Assembly (NCBI GenBank): GCA_934373455.1
Contig: CAKRON010000003.1
Coordinates: forward strand, 1 to 64,000
Origin: an uncultured Marvinbryantia sp.
GTDB taxonomy: Bacteria; Bacillota; Clostridia; Lachnospirales; Lachnospiraceae
DNA length: 64,000 nt
Direction of reading: 5' to 3'
Part shown: one piece after another, positions 51,476-60,996 of the stretch
How positions within the stretch are numbered: the stretch's first letter is position 1
How the letters are laid out: every line of letters begins with the position of its first letter
Made by a program: the position numbers and the translations under genes
Notes under the pieces: generated by a model
Databases searched by the model: none
What the model saw: only the letters and a program-made list of their open reading frames with translations
What the model was told of the DNA's origin: nothing

Positions 51476-51512
51476 GATAACAGATGGAGATATCTCCCAT
51501 CCTGTTATCCAA
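51476..51512. terminator. Long hairpin after the methyltransferase gene
   Basis: GGATAACAGATGG pairs with CCATC(C)TGTTATCC with a small GAGATATCTC core. It overlaps the methyltransferase stop codon. The T-tract is poor, so it may stabilise the mRNA 3' end instead of terminating. Confidence 0.55.
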
Positions 51513-52116
51513 TTTCAAATACTACAATCCGTTCCCTGGCATTATCTCCTGGGAACAAATCTCTGCAATCTATCTCATCTGTAAATAATACCTCATCCAC
51601 CGTCATCAGATAAGATATATATTCATCCGACGGATAATAGAAAAATAACTGTATTTTTCGCATCTGTGCATAATAGGATTCCAGAATTCTCGCCATTACT
51701 TTTTTCAACAGTTCCAGGGAAAAGGGATTAAAAAAGAAAAAACGATCCACTTGCTCCGGCACCTTATATTCCACTGCATCTGCCTGTACAAAAGAGACTT
51801 TTTCTGAAGAAACCGCCTTTTCTTTATTCAGAACTGCTTTTTCAAAAATCTGCTGATCGTATTCGATTCCTATTGTATGACATCTCGTTTGATATGCAAG
51901 AAAGAAGTCCACCCGGCCTTTTCCACATCCATAATCAATCATTGTATTCTTCTTTCCAATATATCCAGAATTCGCCAGACGTTCCAGCACAGAGTACGGC
52001 GTTGGCTCATAAGGGTAACGATATTGATCAGAATGAGAATCATCTCTTCCTGTCGTGCGAATATGCAGCAGCTTATCCCATTCTATGTCTTTCTTCTCTT
52101 CTGTTTCTTTTCCCAT
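51505..52116 (-). CDS. Class I SAM-dependent methyltransferase
   Basis: A 203-residue Rossmann-fold methyltransferase. SAM motif I is MIDYGCGKGRVDF (about 59-71), the acidic residue of motif II is in TIGIEYDQQIF, and FFFFNPFS is a motif IV-like NPF. The substrate is not recognised. It starts three bases after the stop of the DUF1653 gene and is probably co-transcribed with it. Confidence 0.9.
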   Translation of the reverse strand: MGKETEEKKDIEWDKLLHIRTTGRDDSHSDQYRYPYEPTPYSVLERLANSGYIGKKNTMIDYGCGKGRVDFFLAYQTRCHTIGIEYDQQIFEKAVLNKEKAVSSEKVSFVQADAVEYKVPEQVDRFFFFNPFSLELLKKVMARILESYYAQMRKIQLFFYYPSDEYISYLMTVDEVLFTDEIDCRDLFPGDNARERIVVFEIG

Positions 52117-52119
52117 GCC

Positions 52120-52578
52120 TTATAAGCTCACTTTCTCAAAGCGATATTTCTGCTTTACGTCTGGATATTTTTCACGATCTACTTCACTCATAAACATAGA
52201 ATAAGGTCTGGCACATACCTTAAATGGTGCGTATAGTGCCTGATAAATTACCAGATTTTCCCCGTTTTCTGTATGCTGTGCAAAAGCCAGCACTTTATAC
52301 AGATATTCCGATGTATCTGCAGATACCCACTCCCGTTTAAAATGCTGTACAATATCTCCTACCAGAATATCGCGCTCCGGTACTTCTTCTTCTGTTTCCG
52401 GTTCTTCCGGCTCTGTATCCAATTCCATATATTCGTCTTTATCCAATGACACCGGGACTCCTGATTTTCCGGCAATGTGCACTCCACCATACCAGGTTCC
52501 TGTTATTTCATAGATTCCGCCCACTTCATATTCCAAAGAATACTCATCCTTCTTTTTTATTACTCTGATTTTCGCCAT
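52120..52578 (-). CDS. DUF1653-domain protein
   Basis: A 152-residue protein. The C-terminal half has the DUF1653 pattern: [27 protein letters not shown] and [21 protein letters not shown] Glu-rich linker ([13 protein letters not shown]) follows the N-terminal beta-rich region. The function of DUF1653 is unknown. It is followed directly by a methyltransferase gene. Confidence 0.88.
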   Translation of the reverse strand: MAKIRVIKKKDEYSLEYEVGGIYEITGTWYGGVHIAGKSGVPVSLDKDEYMELDTEPEEPETEEEVPERDILVGDIVQHFKREWVSADTSEYLYKVLAFAQHTENGENLVIYQALYAPFKVCARPYSMFMSEVDREKYPDVKQKYRFEKVSL

Positions 52579-52608
52579 ATTATTCTCCCATTTTATATGA
52601 TTTTCAGC

Positions 52609-52767
52609 TCAAACAATCTTGCTGTATTTTCTTCCAGAAGCTGCAGTCTTTCCATTCAGTCCCGGTATCGGCAGATCTATCGTTTCTTTCTGCCCTTTTC
52701 TTCTCCAGACAGCCACATACTGTTTTTCTCCGCACTTTAATTCCAGTGCGGTCCATTCATCTGTAAA
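52609..52767 (-). pseudogene. C-terminal fragment of a GH36-like alpha-galactosidase
   Basis: A 52-codon open stretch ending in TGA (52611-52609) reads DEWTALELKCGEKQYVAVWR and then LPIPGLNGKTAASGRKYSKI. The pattern recalls the C-terminal beta-domain of GH36 alpha-galactosidases (AVWRR, LP.PGL). A stop precedes it upstream and there is no start site. It occupies the gap between DUF1653 and the MATE gene. The family guess is from wording alone. Confidence 0.45.
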
Positions 52768-52816
52768 TCATCTTAACACAAAATGAAATCCAAACCTATA
52801 TCTGGATGATATTTTT

Positions 52817-54244
52817 TCAAGAATGCCTCTGCACTCTGCCTGAAGTCATATGCTTCCATTGTGACCCCCATATCTCCTTATCAGTATCTCTGCCTTCCAG
52901 AATCTTATTATACACATTCCGGTACTTGAAAACTAACAGTGCGATCATGATTACCCAGCTTACATCATAGCTAAAATATATCACACGGATATCCCAGAAA
53001 AACAGCAACAGAATCCGACACCACACCACTCTGAAAATACAGTAACAAATAAGCGAACATAACATTGGAAATCCTGTTTTGCCCAGTCCTTTCAAACCAC
53101 CAATATATACCTGATTGATGGCATACAGAAAATAACATGGGAAAATACACAGAATTGCCTGACGGCTGTTTACCAGAATCTCCGGATCTGTGGTAAACAA
53201 TTTCAGGATTACCGGTGCCATTGCCATAAGAATCCCACCAGCTGCTACGGTAAAAATACTTAATGTCAAAATACTTTTCTTCATGCCTTTCTGTACCCGG
53301 TTCATCCGTCCAGCACCGTAATTCTGTCCAATAAATCCGGTCAAAGCCATTCCATAAGAAAATGCCGGATAGTACAAAAATCCTTCTACTCTGGCAAACA
53401 CTACCATTCCCGCTGCTGCATCTGCTCCAAAAGAATTAATACTATACTGGATAAGTAGAGACGAGATGCTCATAAAAACTGCCTGCATACCAGATGGCAA
53501 TCCCATGGATACAATTTCTCCCAGTTTTTCCTTTCCGCTGAGAAGTCCCACCATACGGAACTGATAGCGTTCATCCAGACATGTCATTTTCCATATCATA
53601 ATCAGAGCCAGCACCCACTGGGAAATTACCGTTGCAATTCCAGCCCCTGGAAGTCCCATTCCCAACCCGATCACAAACAACACATCCAACACCAGATTCA
53701 ATACCGATGAGAAAGTAAGAAAATACAGTGGTTCTCTGGTATTTCCAAGGGAGCGCAGAATCGCATTTCCCATATTGTAGATGAACTGCGGAATAATCCC
53801 CATCATACAGATTTTGAGATAACACTGTGCCGGTGCAAACACCTCTTCCGGACAATGGATCCATAACAAAAACTGCCCTGAAAAAGTAATTCCGGTCAAT
53901 GTCAAAACCGCACCGGATATCAGGCTCATAAATATAACAGAATGCAAAATCCTGCTCAGCTTTTTATACTGAAATGCCCCAAATGCTGCTGCTGTTACTG
54001 CACTGACTCCGGTAGAAAACCCCACAAAGAAATTAATAATAACCGAAAGAATCAGCGCAGCCTCTCCTGCCGCCGCCAGTCCGTTTCCGCCACAGAAATG
54101 TCCCACGATCATACAGTCTGCAATGCTGTACATCTGCTGCAGAATCTGAGATAGTAATATCGGTATGGCAAACAAAAGCAATGTTCTTCCAATCGGTCCC
54201 TGCTCCATATGAACCTCTGCATTTTTCTGTTTAAAAATATCCAT
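52817..54244 (-). CDS. MATE-family exporter (copy 3)
   Basis: A 475-residue, 12-helix MATE protein. Repeat 1 has MEQGPIGRTLLLFAIPILLS and MYSIADCMIVGHFCGGNGLA; repeat 2 has GLPSGMQAVFMSISSLLIQ and GQNYGAGRMNRVQKG. A short polar C-terminal tail ends QWKHMTSGRVQRHS. It stands alone, with no recognised operator; the LysR-type gene lies 130 bases upstream on the same strand. Confidence 0.93.
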   Translation of the reverse strand: MDIFKQKNAEVHMEQGPIGRTLLLFAIPILLSQILQQMYSIADCMIVGHFCGGNGLAAAGEAALILSVIINFFVGFSTGVSAVTAAAFGAFQYKKLSRILHSVIFMSLISGAVLTLTGITFSGQFLLWIHCPEEVFAPAQCYLKICMMGIIPQFIYNMGNAILRSLGNTREPLYFLTFSSVLNLVLDVLFVIGLGMGLPGAGIATVISQWVLALIMIWKMTCLDERYQFRMVGLLSGKEKLGEIVSMGLPSGMQAVFMSISSLLIQYSINSFGADAAAGMVVFARVEGFLYYPAFSYGMALTGFIGQNYGAGRMNRVQKGMKKSILTLSIFTVAAGGILMAMAPVILKLFTTDPEILVNSRQAILCIFPCYFLYAINQVYIGGLKGLGKTGFPMLCSLICYCIFRVVWCRILLLFFWDIRVIYFSYDVSWVIMIALLVFKYRNVYNKILEGRDTDKEIWGSQWKHMTSGRVQRHS

Positions 54245-54377
54245 AAACTCCTCCTCACGCCCCAGTCAGACAATCTTTCCCGTACTGTTTACACATTTCG
54301 CTCTTCTGTCTTTAGCATAGCATATAAGAAAAGTTATGGATATTTTCATATTTTTATGTCTATGATATAAGAAATTT

Positions 54378-55301
54378 TTATATCATATGATGATCTTTTT
54401 CCAAAGCTCCTTCCAGAAAATTCAGGAAATTCTCAAGCCCGGGAATCAATGGCCGCCCCTGGTACCTTAGATATCCAAACTGGATCTTCTGCTCCAGTCC
54501 CTCGATACGGATCCTTCCAAAATCATTCTGTCGGTACATCTCACTGAGCCAGTAGCTTCCCACATTGCACAGATCCGTATTTTCCAACATTCGAATCATC
54601 AGGCTGCTGCTATTGGTCGTTACTACCTTTGGCAGATCATAACTGCGTTTTCCAGATGCTGATACTTCCTCCAGCATAGCTTCTACTGAAAAAAAGTCAT
54701 CATCCAGCTGAATGAATTCCATATCAAACAGCTTCTCTGGAGCAATGCTTTTCCTCCCGTAGAGCGGATGCTCCTTTCTCACATACAGCACCAGATCTGT
54801 GGTCAGCAATGGTACAAATTCCAGAAATCGCCGCTCCAGCATGTGCTTCAGAACAGACTTGCGGTTGTCCGGCACAAAGAGGAATCCCAGATCATCCATG
54901 CCATCCGATACCCGCTCGATCATTTCTTCAATTCCACACTCCCGATACTCAATCTGCAGTTTATCCTTCCGCTGAAGATAGTAATGGGTCAGGAGTAGTG
55001 TCATATGACTGCTGGAATTAGATACGATACGTAGCAACGGTACATTGTGCTCAGTGCTAAGTGCTGAGATCGCTTCTGCATTTCGCACCGCATTGACCGC
55101 ATAAGAATAAATTCGTTTTCCCGCTTCTGTCAGTTCCACTCCTTTCGATTTACGGATGAAAAGTGCCGTTCCAAGTTCTTGTTCCAGTGATTTAATCACC
55201 ATGCTGACATGTGGCTGCGTGGTATACAGTTCCTCTGCTGCCAGTGTCAGAGAATGATTTCTGGCACAGGCAAGGAAACACTTTAGCTGGCGTAATTCCA
55301 T
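54378..55301 (-). CDS. LysR-family transcriptional regulator (copy 1)
   Basis: A 307-residue regulator. The N-terminal winged HTH starts MELRQLKCFLACARNHSLTL and continues TTQPHVSMVIKSLEQELG. The effector domain (about 90-295) has the two-lobed type II PBP fold. It is upstream of a MATE exporter gene on the same strand and downstream of glycogen phosphorylase. Its targets and effector are unknown. Confidence 0.93.
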   Translation of the reverse strand: MELRQLKCFLACARNHSLTLAAEELYTTQPHVSMVIKSLEQELGTALFIRKSKGVELTEAGKRIYSYAVNAVRNAEAISALSTEHNVPLLRIVSNSSSHMTLLLTHYYLQRKDKLQIEYRECGIEEMIERVSDGMDDLGFLFVPDNRKSVLKHMLERRFLEFVPLLTTDLVLYVRKEHPLYGRKSIAPEKLFDMEFIQLDDDFFSVEAMLEEVSASGKRSYDLPKVVTTNSSSLMIRMLENTDLCNVGSYWLSEMYRQNDFGRIRIEGLEQKIQFGYLRYQGRPLIPGLENFLNFLEGALEKDHHMI

Positions 55302-55378
55302 ATATGTATTCTCCTTTCCGTCTATTCTCTAGTACTCTTTAGTAGTATATCACGAAAATCAAAATGTTTTCTCTATAA

Positions 55379-55413
55379 GAAGAACCGGCACATTTATGCG
55401 CCGGTTCTTTTTC
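55379..55413. terminator. Terminator between glycogen phosphorylase and the LysR-type gene
   Basis: AGAACCGGC pairs with GCCGGTTCT around a small loop, with TTTTT on plus and a looser T-rich tail on minus. It lies downstream of the phosphorylase stop. Confidence 0.75.
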
Positions 55414-55462
55414 TCATTTATTAACTATTTTCCACTGCCACTTCTGCATTCTTTCACACTTT

Positions 55463-57721
55463 TTAATTCAGATGCCAGATGTCTTTATTATACTGCTCAA
55501 TCGTTCTGTCAGAAGAGAAGAATCCTGCCTGTGCGATATTCACAAGCATCTTCTTTGCCCACGCAGTGCGGTCTTCATAATCTTCAAATACCTGATCCTT
55601 CACTTTGATATAATCCTTCAGATCCAGCAGCGTCATAAACCAGTCTTTATTCAGAAGCTCATTGTAGACATTTCTCAAATGTTCTTCCTTGCCATACTTC
55701 AGCATCTGCTCACTGACAATAAAGTCTACATATTTCTTAATATCTGCATCATTCTCATAAATTGCACGAGAATTATAATCCATCTTTTCATAGTGTCGGA
55801 TTACTTCATCACTGGACTCACCAAAGATGTAAATATTCTCTTTTCCAACCAGATCACTGATCTCCACATTTGCGCCATCCATAGTACCGAGCGTAACCGC
55901 ACCATTGAGCATAAACTTCATATTTCCGGTACCACTGGCTTCCTTGGATGCAAGAGAAATCTGTTCGGAAATATCACAGGCCGGAATCAGTTTCTCTGCT
56001 GCACTGACGTTATAATTCTCGACCATCACCAGCTTCATATACGGTGATACATCCGGATCATTCTGAATCAGCGTCTCCAGTGTCAGAAGCAGATGGATAA
56101 TATCCTTGGCAATATAATAAGCAGGAGCTGCCTTTGCGCCAAAGATAAATGTGATCGGTCTTTCCGGCTTTCTGCCTTCCTTGATTTCCAGATATTTATG
56201 AATAACATACAACGCATTTAACTGCTGCCGTTTATATTCATGCAGTCTCTTGATCTGGATATCAAATACACCATTTTCATTGATCTCAATGCCGGTATTT
56301 TCGAAGACAAACTCCTTGCAGATTTTCTTCGCATCTGCCTTTATTGCAAGTAACTGGTTCAGTACATCCTGATCTTCCCCAAAAGCAGACAGCTTCTTCA
56401 GCTGTGCCGCATCTTTCTTCCAGCCATCTCCGATCAGAGATGTAATATATTTTGCAAGCGGACGATTACAATACATCAGCCATCTGCGGAACGTAATTCC
56501 GTTGGTCTTATTATTAAATTTCTCCGGATAAATCTCATAAAACTGATGCAGCTCAGTATTTTTCAAAATCTCTGTATGAAGTGCTGCCACACCATTGATC
56601 GAAAATCCATAATGGATATCCATATGTGCCATATGAACCAGCTGGCTGCTGTCGATAATAGCAAGATTTTCCTGCGGATACTTTGCTTTCACCTTCTCAT
56701 CCAGCCTGCGGATAATCGGAACCAGCTGCGGCACAATATCCTCCAGATACTGAATCGGCCATTTTTCCAGTGCTTCTGCCAGGATTGTATGATTGGTATA
56801 CGCGCACACATGAGAAACGATCTCTGCAGCTTCCTCAAATGCAATTCCCCGCTCACCAAGCAGACGGATAAACTCTGGGATAATCATGCTTGGATGCGTA
56901 TCATTGATCTGAACCACTGCATAATCAGCCAGATCATGGAAGTTGCTTCCTCTGGCAGCTGCTTCATCCAGAATCCGCTGCGCTGCATTGCTTACCATAA
57001 AGTACTGCTGATAGATACGAAGTTTCCGTCCATCCTCATCACTGTCATCCGGATACAGGAACAGGGTCAGATTGTGCAGAATATCCTTTTTATTAAATGC
57101 AATTCCGTCATGAACCATGGATTCATCTGTCAGGTCAATATCAAACAAATTCAGGCGAATCGCTTTATTTTCGTAACCTGCAACATCAATGGTATACATG
57201 GTGGATTTCAATGAAAATCCTCTGAACGGAACCATATAAGTAACATCTGTAGCAGTCAGCCAGGAATCCGGCGTAATCCACGGGTTTGGCATCTCATGCT
57301 GAAGATTGTCCTCAAATACCTGTCTGAACAGACCAAGATGATAGTTCAGACCGATTCCCTCACCGGGAAGTCCCAGCGTCGCGATAGAGTCCAGAAAGCA
57401 GGCTGCCAGACGTCCCAGACCACCATTTCCAAGTGATGGTTCCGGCTCTACAGATTCAATCTCTGCAAGTGATTTGCCATTTTCTCTCAAAAATTCCGTA
57501 ACATCATCGTAAATACCAAGATTGATCAGATTATTGGAAAGGAGCTTTCCAATCAGAAACTCTGCAGAAATATAATAGATTTTTTTCTTTCCATCGTGGT
57601 ATCCTTTTGCAGCAAGCATTTTTTTGGTATATGCAAGAAGTGCCTCGTATACTTCCTGATCTGTACATGCACTGCAGTCTTTGTGGAACATATTCTGAAT
57701 CAAAGTCTTTAAAGCTTCCAT
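55463..57721 (-). CDS. glgP: Glycogen/alpha-glucan phosphorylase
   Basis: A 752-residue GT35 enzyme releasing glucose-1-phosphate from alpha-1,4-glucans. The N-terminal domain has [13 protein letters not shown] and [20 protein letters not shown]. The PLP-bearing Lys602 is in [13 protein letters not shown], with [12 protein letters not shown] after it. The length (~750) is that of bacterial short-type phosphorylases, which lack much N-terminal regulatory extension. It is a single-gene unit with GAAAGGAG before the ATG. It would feed stored or imported glucans into glycolysis. Confidence 0.96.
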   Translation of the reverse strand: MEALKTLIQNMFHKDCSACTDQEVYEALLAYTKKMLAAKGYHDGKKKIYYISAEFLIGKLLSNNLINLGIYDDVTEFLRENGKSLAEIESVEPEPSLGNGGLGRLAACFLDSIATLGLPGEGIGLNYHLGLFRQVFEDNLQHEMPNPWITPDSWLTATDVTYMVPFRGFSLKSTMYTIDVAGYENKAIRLNLFDIDLTDESMVHDGIAFNKKDILHNLTLFLYPDDSDEDGRKLRIYQQYFMVSNAAQRILDEAAARGSNFHDLADYAVVQINDTHPSMIIPEFIRLLGERGIAFEEAAEIVSHVCAYTNHTILAEALEKWPIQYLEDIVPQLVPIIRRLDEKVKAKYPQENLAIIDSSQLVHMAHMDIHYGFSINGVAALHTEILKNTELHQFYEIYPEKFNNKTNGITFRRWLMYCNRPLAKYITSLIGDGWKKDAAQLKKLSAFGEDQDVLNQLLAIKADAKKICKEFVFENTGIEINENGVFDIQIKRLHEYKRQQLNALYVIHKYLEIKEGRKPERPITFIFGAKAAPAYYIAKDIIHLLLTLETLIQNDPDVSPYMKLVMVENYNVSAAEKLIPACDISEQISLASKEASGTGNMKFMLNGAVTLGTMDGANVEISDLVGKENIYIFGESSDEVIRHYEKMDYNSRAIYENDADIKKYVDFIVSEQMLKYGKEEHLRNVYNELLNKDWFMTLLDLKDYIKVKDQVFEDYEDRTAWAKKMLVNIAQAGFFSSDRTIEQYNKDIWHLN

Positions 57722-57820
57722 AATTTTCTCCTTTCAAAAGCATACTCTATGTCTTTTGTTTCTCTGATATTGCTATATTAGCATATGTATTTGAAAGGAA
57801 AATACAACAAAACTGTTCTA

Positions 57821-58732
57821 TTATGACATTTTTTTGCGAAATTTATGAGGGGAAATCTGGTTCGCTTCCTGAAATTTTTTTATAAAATAACTGGTGTTAT
57901 TAAAGCCTACCTCGGTAGCAATATCCGTAACAGAATTATCTGTATGCAGCAGCAGTGATTTGGCTTTCTCCAGCCGATAATCATTCAGGTACGCCGCTGC
58001 CGTTTTCCCTGTATACTGCTTAAACAGTTTCATGAAATAAAATTCACTGTAATTTGAAATCCCGGACAGTTCTTTTACAGACAGCGGTTCCCTGTAATGA
58101 ATACTGATGTACTCCAGTACTTTCTTAACAGATAACAGATTCCTGTTCTGTTCTGCATCCGTCGTAATAATATAATTTCCCGCGAACATCTCATAAAAAA
58201 ACTCATAAAAAAGAGCTTTCAGGTGAATATAATAAAATGGTTTTTTCTCTTTATGACACTGATGTATCTCACAAAACAGATGATACAACTGCTCATAGTG
58301 TTCCGCTGTGTCTGTAATCAGATGTGTAAACTCTGCCTTGTTTTCCATCAGAAGTGAGATCACCATTTCCTGGCAGATATCACCTGCTGATCCGGAAAGG
58401 AAATTCAAATCAAATACCACACTTCTGTAATATAAAATATTTCTGCTATCCGACTTGATTCCATGGATCACTCCGCTGTTTACAATCAACAGATCTCCCT
58501 TTTTCAACCGAATGGTCTCTCGATTCAGTCTGGCAAGCCCCTTTCCCTGATCGATGCAGACGATTTCCATTTCTCTGTGCCAGTGATTATAAAGCGAACG
58601 AAAAATCTCACAATTATCTGTGTAAGTCTCTACAGGCAATTCAAAAGATCCGTGTGTTTCCAGTTCCTTCATTGTCTCATCTACATTGGCTGCATCATTT
58701 ATCTTTTTTTCCTCTGACCTCATATCATCCAA
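57821..58732 (-). CDS. AraC-family regulator (cupin + HTH)
   Basis: A 303-residue regulator. The cupin-like N-terminal domain shows LYNHWHREMEIVCIDQGKG and KKGDLLIVNSGVIHG. The C-terminal AraC HTH pair (about 200-300) has LSVKELSGISNYSEFYFMKL and VGFNNTSYFIKKFQEA. It follows the LysR-type gene by 20 bases on the same strand, so both may be co-transcribed and act on the divergent UroD-family gene. Effector unknown. Confidence 0.92.
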   Translation of the reverse strand: MDDMRSEEKKINDAANVDETMKELETHGSFELPVETYTDNCEIFRSLYNHWHREMEIVCIDQGKGLARLNRETIRLKKGDLLIVNSGVIHGIKSDSRNILYYRSVVFDLNFLSGSAGDICQEMVISLLMENKAEFTHLITDTAEHYEQLYHLFCEIHQCHKEKKPFYYIHLKALFYEFFYEMFAGNYIITTDAEQNRNLLSVKKVLEYISIHYREPLSVKELSGISNYSEFYFMKLFKQYTGKTAAAYLNDYRLEKAKSLLLHTDNSVTDIATEVGFNNTSYFIKKFQEANQISPHKFRKKMS

Positions 58733-58752
58733 CCTATTTAAAATATTATGTG

Positions 58753-59640
58753 TTACTGCAGTTTATTGAAAAACAGCCGGGCATGTTCTATGAATTGTTT
58801 CACAAACTCTGGACAATTTTTTCTCCAGACCATAAGAAGTCCGCTTTGTGTATCCTGAATTTCTTTAAATACTACATAAGAAGTCTGAAAATGATGATAA
58901 TATTTATCTGTAAGAAGCAGGTTATTCTGATTGATATATAAATGTGCTTCCAGACCATTTCCGATGTAATTTTCCATTTTAGGCGTAAAACCGTTTTGCT
59001 GGCACAGATGCATCAGCCAGTTACTGTAGTATTTTCCGGTTGACGGAGTGGGAAGAATAAATGTGGTATCTTTGAAATCTCTCAGAAGTAGTGTTTCTTT
59101 TTTAGCCAGTGGATTTGATTCTGAGAGTCCTGCATATAAAGGAGAGGAAACTATCAGAAAATAATCCAGACAACCATCAGAAATAAGTGTATCTTCCATA
59201 AATCTTGGCATAAAAGAAATATCACTATATCCGCAATGAAGATCCTGAAGCGTTCCTTCTGCATTTTTCATGTTGATTTTAAAGCAAAAAGAAGGATCAA
59301 CAGCTTCGAATGCACTGATCAACGGAATAAAATACCGGTCAGTATTTGTCGCTTCAAAAATACTGAAGTTAATCCGTGTAGGGGCAGCATGTTGACTACC
59401 GGAAACGTGTGAGACTGCCTCCATAAAAGTAGTTGTAATTGTAAGTAGTTCTTTATATAATTCCTGCCCTGCCGGATTGAGAGAAATACGATTTTTTTTG
59501 CGTGTGAAAAGGACTATTCCAATGGTACTCTCGAAAGAAGCAATGCGTTTACTGACCATACTGGTACTGATCTGCAGAACTTCAGCCGCCTTTGTAAAAC
59601 TGTTATATTTTGCACATTGCAGAAAAATTTCAATCTGCAT
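58753..59640 (-). CDS. LysR-family transcriptional regulator (copy 2)
   Basis: A 295-residue regulator. The HTH is MQIEIFLQCAKYNSFTKAAE followed by LQISTSMVSKRIASFES; the effector domain spans about 90-290. It is divergent from the UroD-family methyltransferase gene across 236 bases, the classic LysR arrangement, so it is the most probable regulator of that gene. It is followed by an AraC-type regulator gene. Confidence 0.93.
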   Translation of the reverse strand: MQIEIFLQCAKYNSFTKAAEVLQISTSMVSKRIASFESTIGIVLFTRKKNRISLNPAGQELYKELLTITTTFMEAVSHVSGSQHAAPTRINFSIFEATNTDRYFIPLISAFEAVDPSFCFKINMKNAEGTLQDLHCGYSDISFMPRFMEDTLISDGCLDYFLIVSSPLYAGLSESNPLAKKETLLLRDFKDTTFILPTPSTGKYYSNWLMHLCQQNGFTPKMENYIGNGLEAHLYINQNNLLLTDKYYHHFQTSYVVFKEIQDTQSGLLMVWRKNCPEFVKQFIEHARLFFNKLQ

Positions 59641-59767
59641 AAGTGTGATACCAGAAAATGCATAAGAAATCGTATCATTATACCCCTTTTAAAATAACCG
59701 CTCCGTGAAACATATTTCCTGTTTTTTTTATTTTAAACGAAGCGAGGTATAAATTGCAATTGTTTTA

Positions 59768-59806
59768 ACCAGTTTTCCATATTGGAAACCTGGTCTTTCT
59801 TTTTTG
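59768..59806 (+). terminator. Intrinsic terminator-like hairpin upstream of the UroD-family gene
   Basis: ACCAGTTTTCC pairs with GGAAACCTGGT (59768-59778 with 59784-59794, one mismatch), followed by TCTTTCTTTTTT. No plus-strand gene lies before it, so it may be an attenuator in the leader of the UroD-family gene. Confidence 0.55.
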
Positions 59807-59876
59807 CAGGGTGTTAAGATACATTTGAAAGAAGTATATTTATTATACAAGCACCAAAAGAATGGAGGAAAAGAAG

Positions 59877-60854
59877 ATGACTGAACGAGAAAATGCATTA
59901 CATGCTATTTATCATGATGGACAGGCAAAATGGCTGCCGGCAGGATGTGATTGTCTTGAAATGATCATACCAACCAATGTAGTTCGCGAACGCCCGCCTT
60001 ATCTTCTTGGAATGGAAGGAAGCGGTTATGATTACTGGGGATGCTGGTGGGAATTTGAACCAGATATCATGGGAGGCAGTCCATTACCTGGACGTCAGCC
60101 ATGTAAAGATATTACAAAGTGGCGAGAACAGGTGAAGTTTCCAGATATAGATGCCATTGACTGGAGCGGAGCGGAAATGTGCACTTCAAAATTAGACAGA
60201 GAAAATAAACTGTCCATGTTTTTCTGGGAAAGCGGACCTTTTGAACGAGTGCATGCACTGGTAGGATTTCAGGAAACACTGGAAGCGATGTATCTGGAAC
60301 CGGAAGCTTTTCAAGAGTTGATTCAGGCAGTCACAGACTTCCGTATTGCTATGCTGCCAAAAATTAAAGAACATTATCATCCTGACATTATTATCAATCT
60401 GGATGATTTTGGACATCAGAAGGGACAGTTTATGTCAAATGAAATGTTCCGTGAAATGATACTCCCATATGAAAAACAACTGGGAGATGCTATTAAGGAA
60501 AACGGTATGATCTACTGCCATCACAGCTGCGGAAAAATAGATGGTCTTATGGATGAAATTGTGGAAACCGGTGCGCAGATGATCCTTGGGTTGTTTGCGC
60601 CATATAATGATCAGGAAGCTGTTGTAAAAAAATATGGAGACAAACTTGTTTTCATTGGAGCAACAAATGCCCAAAAGGTAGATATGCCGACTGTTACAGA
60701 AGAAGAATTAAGAGAAGAAGCACGCCGTTTTACAAAAACCTTTGCTCCAACAGGAAGCATGATTTTTGATCCGGGCACAATGAATCCGGCAAAAGCAGGA
60801 CCGATGAATGATGAATTCAAGAAAATCAGAGATCAGTATAATCCATATAAATAA
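59877..60854 (+). CDS. UroD-family (corrinoid-type methyltransferase-like) protein
   Basis: A 325-residue TIM-barrel protein of the uroporphyrinogen-decarboxylase superfamily. His216 and Cys218 in YCHHSCGKI form a possible zinc site as in MtaA/MtbA-like methylcobamide:thiol methyltransferases, and NLDDFGHQKGQF is a family block. It is not a haem-pathway UroD: no other haem gene is nearby and the Arg-rich start of true UroD is absent. ATG 59877 follows GGAGG by eight bases. Many such genes act in anaerobic demethylation with a corrinoid partner. The divergent LysR-type regulator supports an inducible catabolic role. The substrate is unknown. Confidence 0.85.
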   Translation: MTERENALHAIYHDGQAKWLPAGCDCLEMIIPTNVVRERPPYLLGMEGSGYDYWGCWWEFEPDIMGGSPLPGRQPCKDITKWREQVKFPDIDAIDWSGAEMCTSKLDRENKLSMFFWESGPFERVHALVGFQETLEAMYLEPEAFQELIQAVTDFRIAMLPKIKEHYHPDIIINLDDFGHQKGQFMSNEMFREMILPYEKQLGDAIKENGMIYCHHSCGKIDGLMDEIVETGAQMILGLFAPYNDQEAVVKKYGDKLVFIGATNAQKVDMPTVTEEELREEARRFTKTFAPTGSMIFDPGTMNPAKAGPMNDEFKKIRDQYNPYK

Positions 60855-60867
60855 ATACAGAAAAAAA

Positions 60868-60930
60868 TACGAATCTCCCGAAAAAGTTCAAGTAAAAAAA
60901 TACTGATTTTTACGGGAGATTCATATTTTA
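60868..60930 (+). terminator. Terminator after the UroD-family gene
   Basis: GAATCTCCCG pairs with CGGGAGATTC, with an inner loop rich in A/T, followed by ATATTTT. Confidence 0.8.
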
Positions 60931-60996
60931 AGATTTAGAGACTAAAAATTGGTATTAACTGACAGCCCATCCACTAACAGGAAACTGACGCTCCCA

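Noticed and set aside
52776..52862. A 28-codon minus-strand open frame (MEAYDF...) overlapping the MATE 3' end
   Set aside because: No proper ribosome site and it lies largely within the MATE gene in another frame.
55472..57214. Plus-strand open frames of 190-220 codons opposite glycogen phosphorylase
   Set aside because: Antisense shadows of a well-conserved enzyme; composition is not protein-like.
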